NCBI GenBank assembly: GCA_024224815.1
Contig: JAAENC010000486.1
Coordinates: forward strand, 1 to 64,000
DNA from: Chloroflexota bacterium
Lineage (GTDB): Bacteria > Chloroflexota > Anaerolineae > Anaerolineales > Villigracilaceae
Reading direction: 5' to 3'
DNA: 64,000 nucleotides
The notes below the pieces were generated by a model. That model made no database searches. It had not been told where the DNA came from and saw nothing but the letters and a program-made list of their open reading frames with translations. Of this stretch, positions 58,362 to 64,000 are shown piece after piece. Numbering within the stretch: position 1 is the stretch's first letter; each line of letters begins with the position of its first letter. The position numbers and the translations under genes are program-made.

Positions 58362-58563
58362 GTTGCTGTTATTGCATCTTTTCTGGCCTAGATGAGCTCA
58401 AAATGCACGGTATATTTTTCATTTAGCATGATTTCAAAAAAGGTAATAACGTGTTTCATCAAATCTCTTCGAAATCCTACAAAAGAAAATTTAAAAAATA
58501 CTATCCTCAAGATATATCCTGTTACGACCAACAGAAACCTATACTATTAATCTTAAGGCTAAG

Positions 58564-59094
58564 ATGACAACAAAAAAGCAAATTTGTGCGTATTGCGAAA
58601 CAAGGAATCCAATCGAGAATTCTCATTGTTTATCTTGCGGAGCAGTAATAGAGAGTAGTATAAATTTTGAAAGCAAAGCAATAACTCAAGATTTATCTGA
58701 AAAGATACTTGAAATTTGTGAAAAATATGAAGAATATGATTGGTGCCATAGCTTCGATACGGCAAATAAAAAGAAGTTGGAAAAAGCGATTAAATCATTT
58801 GAAATTCCAAAAGGTGAAAAGCTATTAATGCTCTATGACGATACTGTTTTCGGTAGCAATAAACATGGTTTTGCTCTTTGCAGAGAAGGAATCTATTGGA
58901 GAAATTCTTGGGATACGCCAACAAAAAGAACCAAGCTAATGTGGAAGAAATTTTCTGAGAGAAAAATCGAATTAAAAGAATTAGCAATAGAACTAGGGCG
59001 TGGAGATCGTATCAGTGTCTCGATTTGGGACGACGAAAATCGTGAGAAGATTACAGAGTTGCTTCTGGATGTTCAGGCTCTCTTAAAAGAATAA
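58564..59094 (+). CDS. Zinc-ribbon protein with a PH-like C-terminal domain, function unknown
   Basis: 176 residues. N-terminal zinc ribbon ICAYCETRNPIENSHCLSCG (two CxxC), an acidic helix, then about 75-176: KAIKSFEIPKGEKLLMLYDD, TVFGSNKHGFALCREGIYWR and a terminal helix. The strand-rich part resembles short bacterial PH-like domains (a 'DTVFGSxxxGFALxxxGIYWxN' form). AAGGCTAAG before the ATG and TATACT at 58540-58545 could be the ribosome binding site and -10. AT-rich relative to the HAD gene. The 202 bases upstream hold no gene. Confidence 0.65.
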   Translation: MTTKKQICAYCETRNPIENSHCLSCGAVIESSINFESKAITQDLSEKILEICEKYEEYDWCHSFDTANKKKLEKAIKSFEIPKGEKLLMLYDDTVFGSNKHGFALCREGIYWRNSWDTPTKRTKLMWKKFSERKIELKELAIELGRGDRISVSIWDDENREKITELLLDVQALLKE

Positions 59095-59102
59095 TAAGAA
59101 AA

Positions 59103-59195
59103 ACCGCCCGAAAACTGGGTATGCGCGGAATCCATTTTCAGGGAGTGGGTGTAGCGATGAATGAGTTGAAAAAGTTATTGGGGAAGAGTGCATAA
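59103..59195 (+). pseudogene. Partial second copy of the HAD gene 3' end
   Basis: 31 codons to TAA at 59193-59195 read ARKLGMRGIHFQGVGVAMNE then LKKLLGKSA. The end of the HAD gene at 57657-57750 reads ARKLGMYGIHFQDVDVAMGE and LKELLGKSA. Counted by eye, about 75 of 90 bases agree, many differences being third positions. The rest of the second copy is missing. It flanks the segment with the kinase and zinc-ribbon genes. Confidence 0.85.
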
Positions 59196-59236
59196 TCTTA
59201 GTCAGGTGGTATCAGACAAACACAGGAGGATATTTT

Positions 59237-59764
59237 ATGGAGTACTCATGGCGGTTTCTTCATTGTCCAAAATGTAATAGAACATACAACTGGCACATTG
59301 ACAAAATTCTGTTCAGATTTAAAGCTACGACCGGGTTGGGGCCACAAAACATTAAGTGTTCATCATGTAATACAGTTTTTATTTCAGGGTTATTAGAGTG
59401 GAAACAAATGATAGCGATTGATAAGTTTCGATATATTGGCCTGTCAGTTTTATATTCTCTATTCCTTGGGTTTAGCTTGTTTATGATTATGGGGGCAATT
59501 ATTAGTGTTTTTCAGAACTATACAAATTTACTAGCCCCTTCTATTAGTAATTTTAATCTCAAGCTGTTTTTAGTTTGCATCACTCCGATTATAATTCTTC
59601 AGTTCTTGAGAGTTTTAATGTCTAATACTCGATTCGAATCGGTTCAACAAGCACCAATGATAATTTCATTTTGGAATTGGCAAACAAACCTTCAATTCTA
59701 TGGAATGGCACTAGCATTTCTAAATAGTGCACTTGGCGCAATCATATATGTGTTTCTACTATAA
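59237..59764 (+). CDS. Zinc-ribbon membrane protein, function unknown
   Basis: 175 residues. HCPKCNRTYNWHIDKI and KCSSCNTVF give a zinc ribbon (two CxxC about 30 residues apart) at the N-terminus. Four hydrophobic helices follow (YIGLSVLYSLFLGFSLFMIM, then about 91-115, 120-140 and 152-173). AACACAGGAGGATATTTT before the ATG is a strong ribosome binding site. No family recognised. AT-rich, like the upstream zinc-ribbon gene. Confidence 0.65.
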   Translation: MEYSWRFLHCPKCNRTYNWHIDKILFRFKATTGLGPQNIKCSSCNTVFISGLLEWKQMIAIDKFRYIGLSVLYSLFLGFSLFMIMGAIISVFQNYTNLLAPSISNFNLKLFLVCITPIIILQFLRVLMSNTRFESVQQAPMIISFWNWQTNLQFYGMALAFLNSALGAIIYVFLL

Positions 59765-59813
59765 GCTCATATTCAATCCAAATGTGGACTAGCAAATTAT
59801 TAGGAATTATCTT

Positions 59814-60143
59814 ATGCCCAGACCAGATTGGTACTGCGATGATGTACTTTCAGGAAAATTAGATGTAGAAAAAGTCTGGGAAGACGAGCGCGTTCTTGCC
59901 TTTCATCACCCCAAACCAACCGCTGAAATTCACGTTGTTGTTATTCCCAAGAAACATATTAAATCGATCCTTGAGCCAGAAGCTTTGAATGGTGATCTGC
60001 TCTCTTCTATGATTTTGGCTATCCAGAAAACAGCATCAAAACTGGACCTCGACCAAAATGGTTTTTACGTCAGAACAAATGCTGCTACGGATGGCGTAAC
60101 GCCTCATATGCATTGGCATATTTATGGGCCGGGGATACCCTAA
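59814..60143 (+). CDS. HIT-family nucleotide hydrolase
   Basis: 109 residues. The histidine triad is H98-M-H100-W-H102-I-Y in TPHMHWHIYGPGIP. N-terminal strands and helix DVEKVWEDERVLAFHHPKPT and the central EIHVVVIPKKHIKSILEPEA are normal for the HINT branch. Such enzymes cleave AMP-lysine, AMP-amine or related phosphoramidates. Starts with CTTATG and no Shine-Dalgarno. Ends 57 bases before the methyltransferase start. Confidence 0.93.
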   Translation: MPRPDWYCDDVLSGKLDVEKVWEDERVLAFHHPKPTAEIHVVVIPKKHIKSILEPEALNGDLLSSMILAIQKTASKLDLDQNGFYVRTNAATDGVTPHMHWHIYGPGIP

Positions 60144-60199
60144 AAGAATTATTCTCTATCCAACGCTTTATCGCAGTTACACAAAAGAGAGAACAACGA

Positions 60200-60841
60200 A
60201 TGAACCCAAAAGAAATCGTCGAAAATGGATATGACCATATAGCCGAAGAGCATGAGAAGTGGACAAATACAGTAAGGGTCGAAGAGCGTGCAAAATATAC
60301 GGCTGTACTCTTTGAGAGTCTGCTAAAAGATGCTAAAGTCCTGGAGCTAGGTTGTGGATCAGGAATTCCCACAACAAAAAAGTTAGCAGAAAAGTTTTCT
60401 GTAACAGGTGTAGATATTTCATCACAGCAAATTGCGCTTGCAGAGAAAAGAATTTCAAAAGCCAAATTCATTCACGCGGATATGACAGAACTTGAATTTC
60501 CTGAGAATAGTTTTGACGCAATCACCGCGTTCTATTCCATTATTCACGTTCCTCGAGAAGAACAGGCTGAACTCTTATGCAAAATAGCATCTTGGCTGCG
60601 CCCCGGCGGGTTATTGGTAATATCAATGGGTGCTTATTCAAATGAAAGACAAATCAATGAGAATTGGCTGGGCGGCTTGCCCATGTATTGGAGCAATTTT
60701 GATAGCGAAAGAAATCGCCAACTCGTTGAAGAAGCGGGTTTAAAAATCATCAGCGCAAAAGAAGAAACAGCAGAGGAGCATGGCAAGCCCGTTACTTTTC
60801 TTTGGGTCGTTGCGCAAAAACCGGATCAGAAAAGGAAATGA
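60200..60841 (+). CDS. Class I SAM-dependent methyltransferase
   Basis: 213 residues from ATG 60200; open codons upstream overlap the HIT gene and are rejected. Motif I KVLELGCGSGIPTTKKLAEK, TGVDISSQQIALAEKRI, DMTELEFPENSFDAITAFYS and LRPGGLLVISMGA show a Methyltransf_11/25 enzyme. The NYDHIAEEHEKW-type N-terminus (NGYDHIAEEHEKWTNTVRVE) is common in small-molecule methyltransferases. Its stop lies three bases before the TTG start of the alpha/beta hydrolase, so they are coupled. The substrate is unknown. Confidence 0.9.
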   Translation: MNPKEIVENGYDHIAEEHEKWTNTVRVEERAKYTAVLFESLLKDAKVLELGCGSGIPTTKKLAEKFSVTGVDISSQQIALAEKRISKAKFIHADMTELEFPENSFDAITAFYSIIHVPREEQAELLCKIASWLRPGGLLVISMGAYSNERQINENWLGGLPMYWSNFDSERNRQLVEEAGLKIISAKEETAEEHGKPVTFLWVVAQKPDQKRK

Positions 60842-60844
60842 GAT

Positions 60845-61663
60845 TTGGGAACACAAAAACAAAAAACTAATAATTTAGTATCAATTAATGACTCAGAGCT
60901 ATATGTCGAAAAAGCTGGAAAAGGCGACGCTGTTTTGTTTATCCATGCAGGAGTTGCCGACAATCGTATGTGGGATAAACAATTTGATTTTTTATCGAAA
61001 ACGCATACGGTTATTCGCTTTGACATGCGAGGCTTTGGTGATTCCAAAATGTCATCAGGCCTGTTTTCATATCATCAGGATGTAGCCGCTATCTTGGCAT
61101 ATTTTGAGATCAAGAGAGCAACCATTATCGGTGCTTCTTTTGGTGGATATGTAGCCATAAACTTTGCGCTCTCGCATCCCGAACTCGTTGAAAAGCTAAT
61201 TCTGGCAAATCCGGCTTTAGATGGCTATAAATTTAAATCGGTAGAAATGTTAAACTTTTTTGAAGAAGAAGATGCGTTGTTATCAAAGGAAGATTTGGTT
61301 GCTGCAACAGAATTGAATCTAAAAATGTGGATAGATGGCTCACGGCGGGATGCTGGTATAGTAAATCCAGAAGTGCGTGAGCGTGTGCGAGAAATGCAAA
61401 TGAAAGTATTTTCTCAGCCAGAAGTGGATGATGCTGAAGAGGAAGAAATAATTCCACCAGCACTCTCGCGTTTAGGCGAAATCGAAACGCCGACATTGGT
61501 CATTAGCGGAAATTTGGATGTTGCCGAATTTCAAGAGATCGCAAAATTAATTGCTAGATCTATCTCAAATGCAAAGTTAGAAATAATGCTTGGCGTAGCT
61601 CACTTGCCAAGCATGGAAAATGCAGAAGAATTTAATCGCACACTATTCGATTTCCTGGAGTAA
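60845..61663 (+). CDS. Alpha/beta hydrolase
   Basis: 272 residues with a TTG start at 60845; no earlier ATG gives the conserved N-terminus, and AAAGGA lies shortly upstream. Features: VLFIHAGVADNRMWDKQFDF (oxyanion region, HAG rather than HGG), VIRFDMRGFGDSKM, nucleophile elbow IIGASFGGYVAIN (G-x-S-x-G with Ser), acid in VISGNLDVAE, and His in GVAHLPSMENAEEF. Serine esterase, lipase or C-C hydrolase; substrate unknown. Coupled to the methyltransferase upstream. Confidence 0.88.
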   Translation: MGTQKQKTNNLVSINDSELYVEKAGKGDAVLFIHAGVADNRMWDKQFDFLSKTHTVIRFDMRGFGDSKMSSGLFSYHQDVAAILAYFEIKRATIIGASFGGYVAINFALSHPELVEKLILANPALDGYKFKSVEMLNFFEEEDALLSKEDLVAATELNLKMWIDGSRRDAGIVNPEVRERVREMQMKVFSQPEVDDAEEEEIIPPALSRLGEIETPTLVISGNLDVAEFQEIAKLIARSISNAKLEIMLGVAHLPSMENAEEFNRTLFDFLE

Positions 61664-61750
61664 CTATGCAGAATATCTCTTGTTCGCTTTAATTTGAGTT
61701 GTTCATAAAACGGTTCTGAATCTCATTAGTGAAGATAAAGGAAAAAGATA

Positions 61751-62305
61751 ATGTCTTGGATAGAAATGATAAAAGAAAAAGACGCCAAAGGGCGCTTAAA
61801 GAAACTCTACGATCTATTTACTGAACCATGGGGAGGAGTTGATAATATCCTCAAGATCCATAGTCTCAACCCAAGATCGCTTCGCTCCCATTTTGATCTA
61901 TATAAAACCCTGATGCGCGGGAGATCAGACCTAAGTCTTGTACAACGAGAAATGATCGCAGTTGTGGTTTCATCGATCAATCAATGCCATTACTGAATAA
62001 CCCATCATGGAGCGGGTCTCCTCAAACTTACTAAAGATCAGGCATTGATCGATCTCCTTATTGCAGATTATAAAAAAGCCCCTATCAGTCGTGAAGATCT
62101 GGCAATGCTGAGTTACGCCGATAAACTCACAAAAACACCCTGGGAAATGGTTGAAGCAGACGTTAAAGCACTGCGCGATATAGGCTTTAGTGACGCTGCT
62201 ATTTTAGACATCAATCAAGTTACGGGCTATTACGCCTTTGTAAACCGATTGGCAGATGGGCTTGGTGTTGAGTTGGAAGATTTCTGGGAAAAAGATAAAA
62301 CCTAG
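61751..62305 (+). CDS. Probable selenoprotein: CMD/AhpD-fold peroxidase-related protein with CxxU
   Basis: Read with TGA at 61994-61996 as selenocysteine, the frame gives 184 residues. The first half ends REMIAVVVSSINQCHY; the second continues ITHHGAGLLKLTKDQALIDL, then LIADYKKAPISREDLAMLSY, VEADVKALRDIGFSDAAILD and INQVTGYYAFVNRLADGLGV. Homologues of the 'peroxidase-related' CMD family read NQCHYCxxHHG, so the stop replaces exactly the second Cys of the redox CxxC (position 82). Both halves are in the same frame, with no other stop and strong homology on both sides. AAAGGAAAAAGATA precedes the ATG. A candidate SECIS hairpin follows at 62009-62021. AhpD-like selenoproteins are known. Alternatives are a fresh nonsense mutation or a sequencing error. 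Confidence 0.8.
62009..62021 (+). promoter_or_regulatory. Candidate bacterial SECIS hairpin
   Basis: GGAG (62009-62012), loop CGGGT, CTCC (62018-62021). The loop begins 16 bases after the TGA and has G at its second position, as described for bacterial SECIS elements. An alternative larger pairing is ACCC/GGGT (62000-62003 with 62014-62017). The stem is short, so this is suggestive only. Confidence 0.5.
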
Positions 62306-62321
62306 CTCTGATAGGAAAAGA

Positions 62322-63392
62322 ATGAAACAAAACTTATTTGAGCTTATAAAAACTTTGCCAAAGGCCGAGCTTCATATTCATTTAGAAGGTGCTATTTCCT
62401 CTGCAGTAATACAGAAATTGGCACAGAAATATTCACATTTGGAATTTGCTAGAGAACTCGAAAAATTACAAAACCTAGCCACGTTTAAAGATTTTAAGGA
62501 TTTTCGTTCCTATTATCGATTATGTATGCAGTTGCTCCGTTCTGCAGATGACTTTGCCCTTGTGACATATGAATACGGGCGAGATATGATTGTCCAAAAC
62601 ATCTTATATAGTGAAGTATATATTTCCATTTACCAACATATTCATTTATTTAATAAGTCTCTAAGCTTTTCTGATATTTTAGATGGCCTGGAAAGAGGTA
62701 GGCAGAAGGCTGCAAAAGATTTTGGTATAGAAATTCAATGGATATTTGGCATCCCTCGCAGTCGCCACTTTAGCGGAAATAGCCCAAAAGTTTTTGACCC
62801 TACAATAGCAGCTACGGTTTTAGAGTATGCCCTTCAAGGGCAAGAGTATGGTGTTATTGGCATTGGGCTTGGTGGCAACGAAGTTAATGCCCCTCCGCAT
62901 CCGTTCAAGGATATTTTTCAAAAAGCGAGAAAAATGGGTCTGAGAAGTATTCCTCACGCAGGAGAAACTAGTGGGGCAAATAGCATTTGGGGTGCTATCA
63001 ATGAATTAGAAGCAGACAGAATTTGCCATGGTGTTCGCGCAATCGAAGACAAAAAATTACTTAAGGAACTGATTGACCGTCAAATCCCCTTAGATATTTG
63101 CCCAACAAGTAACCTTATGCTTAATCTCTATCCTTCCATAAAAGAACATCCTTTTTTTGAGCTAGATAAATCAGGGGTTCTAATCACCATTAACAGTGAT
63201 GATCCTTCTTTATTTGGGAGTTCTCTATGTGACGAGTATGCCGTTATTGCCAGAGCGTTCAATTATGAAATAAATGATCTTCTTCGTTTCGCAAAAAACT
63301 CATTCAACGCATCTTGTTTAGCAATTGAAGCAAAGGAGAACTATCTTTATGAGGTTGAAAAATGGGAAAAAGTGAATTTGTCAGTTTTATAG
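62322..63392 (+). CDS. Adenosine deaminase-family enzyme
   Basis: 356 residues from ATG 62322 (AGGAAAAGA upstream; 17 bases after the selenoprotein stop). Metal and catalytic residues: H18-x-H20 in ELHIHLEGA, H212 in PHAGET with the catalytic Glu, H236 in ICHGVRA, and D293-D294 in NSDDPSLFG. DICPTSNLMLNLYPSIKEHP is also typical. Zinc-dependent deamination of adenosine, adenine or a related aminopurine in nucleoside salvage. The ligand-specificity residues cannot be read reliably by eye, so adenosine versus adenine is open. A strong terminator follows. Confidence 0.93.
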   Translation: MKQNLFELIKTLPKAELHIHLEGAISSAVIQKLAQKYSHLEFARELEKLQNLATFKDFKDFRSYYRLCMQLLRSADDFALVTYEYGRDMIVQNILYSEVYISIYQHIHLFNKSLSFSDILDGLERGRQKAAKDFGIEIQWIFGIPRSRHFSGNSPKVFDPTIAATVLEYALQGQEYGVIGIGLGGNEVNAPPHPFKDIFQKARKMGLRSIPHAGETSGANSIWGAINELEADRICHGVRAIEDKKLLKELIDRQIPLDICPTSNLMLNLYPSIKEHPFFELDKSGVLITINSDDPSLFGSSLCDEYAVIARAFNYEINDLLRFAKNSFNASCLAIEAKENYLYEVEKWEKVNLSVL

Positions 63393-63411
63393 ACTTTCAT
63401 AAAAGAATCCC

Positions 63412-63455
63412 AAAAAGAGAGTGTGGATCATCAAATCCCACACTCTCTTTTTTCT
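63412..63455 (+). terminator. Rho-independent terminator
   Basis: AAAAAGAGAGTGTGG (63412-63426) / CCACACTCTCTTTTT (63438-63452), a perfect 15-bp stem with an 11-base loop, continuing into T-run. It closes the deaminase transcript. Confidence 0.92.
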
Positions 63456-63507
63456 ATTGTGATACCATAGGAATGCTGAAAAAACAGCTCAAAAAAAGGA
63501 TTTCCCC

Positions 63508-64000
63508 ATGTCCGATACCGATGTTTTTATTATCTCCGCTGCGCGTTCTGCCATTGCCCTTGGCAGAGAAAAAGGCGCGCTTTTTCCCCTCGCGCCCGTT
63601 GATCTTGCCGCGCAGGTTATGGCAGAAACTGTCCGGCGGGCAGGCATTGCGCCCAAACGTCTCGATGATGTCATTTGGGGCGTTGTCACCCCCGTCGGCG
63701 ATCAGGGGGCAAATTTGGCGCGGCTCGCTGCGCTAAATGCCGGTTTTCCCGTCCATGTGCCGGGCGTGAGCATTAACCGGATGTGTGGCTCGAGCCAGCA
63801 AGCTGTCCACTTTGCCTCGCAAGCCATTCTTGCGGGCGATGCGAATCTTGTTTTGGCGGGTGGCACAGAGATGATGTCCCATCAAATGCTCGGGGAAGAT
63901 TATCCCGACAAATGGTCCCCAAATATGCCGCAGGAACTTGTGCACCAAGGTGTTAGCGCAGAAATGATGGCGGATAAATGGAATCTGACGCGTGATGAGC
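63508..64000 (+). CDS. Thiolase (acetyl-CoA acetyltransferase), 3' end outside the window
   Basis: 164 codons before the window ends; the frame is still open. MSDTDVFIISAARSAIALGR at the start, then LDDVIWGVVTPVGDQGANLA, and the active-site loop with nucleophile C93 in INRMCGSSQQAVHFASQAIL, followed by LVLAGGTEMMSHQM. These are degradative/biosynthetic thiolase signatures (R-x-P-x-G variant, N-x-x-C-x-S-x-x-Q-A). It catalyses thiolytic cleavage or Claisen condensation of acyl-CoAs. AAAAAAAGGATTTCCCC precedes the ATG. The subclass cannot be fixed without the C-terminal half. Confidence 0.93.
   Translation, partial: MSDTDVFIISAARSAIALGREKGALFPLAPVDLAAQVMAETVRRAGIAPKRLDDVIWGVVTPVGDQGANLARLAALNAGFPVHVPGVSINRMCGSSQQAVHFASQAILAGDANLVLAGGTEMMSHQMLGEDYPDKWSPNMPQELVHQGVSAEMMADKWNLTRDE

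Noticed and set aside
62000-62017. ACCC/GGGT pairing as the main SECIS stem
   Set aside because: It has only four pairs around a ten-base loop; the GGAG/CTCC hairpin has a loop position closer to known bacterial elements. Both are weak on their own.
61997-62044. The selenoprotein candidate as a frameshifted pseudogene
   Set aside because: Both halves are in the same frame and the only defect is one TGA at a redox-Cys column. A nonsense mutation remains possible and is stated in the finding.
1-64000. CRISPR arrays, tRNA, rRNA or transposase genes
   Set aside because: No regularly spaced direct repeats, no cloverleaf-like sequences and no transposase or integrase motifs were seen on either strand.

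Overview
The window looks like a chromosomal segment of a Chloroflexota bacterium, most likely class Anaerolineae. This is an inference from gene content. The evidence is a giant DUF2298/'YYY' membrane protein fused to a GT39-like glycosyltransferase, a DnaE with a long acidic/proline linker, a ClpC-type unfoldase, many lone GNAT and methyltransferase genes, and several families of short palindromic intergenic repeats. No rRNA, tRNA, CRISPR array, transposase or phage gene was found.

Layout. 1-4.2 kb: the tail of a haem-domain (EB_dh-like) gene, a NarL-type two-component pair, an alcohol dehydrogenase remnant and a PLP trans-sulfuration enzyme. 4.3-15.6 kb: a plus-strand cell-surface glycosylation block with a GT4 glycosyltransferase, two methyltransferases, two membrane proteins of unknown role, a GT39-like protein and the 1683-residue GT-C/YYY fusion. 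15.6-17.3 kb: a CMD-family protein, then a minus-strand MazF/PemK - SnoaL-like - YrdB operon. 17.4-21.3 kb: a sugar-type binding lipoprotein paired with a Cache-HAMP-PAS-GGDEF-EAL protein. 21.5-28.7 kb: minus-strand membrane protein, AEC transporter, LCM-type methyltransferase, TPR-GAF-HD-GYP protein and penicillin acylase. 28.8-34 kb: a small dihaem membrane-anchored protein, amphi-Trp and RipA-like proteins, a TetR regulator with an alpha/beta hydrolase and an SRPBCC protein, and several GNAT remnants. 34.2-44.5 kb: dnaE, a MazG-like NTPase, a small protein ending in Gly-Gly with a DUF4132 partner, and clpC. 44.6-49.2 kb: zinc-ribbon membrane protein, msrA, an M23 peptidase, a degenerate SDR with an aldo/keto reductase, and a TSUP transporter. 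49.2-57 kb: a small-ORF leader, two MFS transporters, four GNAT genes and a methyltransferase, several translationally coupled. 57-64 kb: HAD phosphatase, P-loop kinase, zinc-ribbon proteins, HIT protein, methyltransferase, alpha/beta hydrolase, a probable selenoprotein of the AhpD/CMD fold, an adenosine-deaminase-family enzyme and the start of a thiolase.

Three points deserve most attention. (1) At 61751-62305 a CMD/AhpD-like gene is continuous except for one in-frame TGA exactly where the second Cys of the CxxC motif belongs; a short hairpin sits at bacterial-SECIS distance after it. (2) At 38788-41748 a 134-residue protein with beta-grasp-like features and a C-terminal Gly-Gly is coupled to a DUF4132 protein, which suggests an undescribed ubiquitin-like/sulfur-carrier-like system. 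(3) Mobile palindromic repeats have entered genes: one complete copy is translated inside the YYY protein, another supplies the C-terminus of the GGDEF-EAL protein, and a 165-bp MITE-like element has perfect 16-bp terminal inverted repeats and a 5-bp direct repeat.

Assignments rest on reading motifs and translations by eye. Residue numbers were counted by hand and domain limits are approximate.
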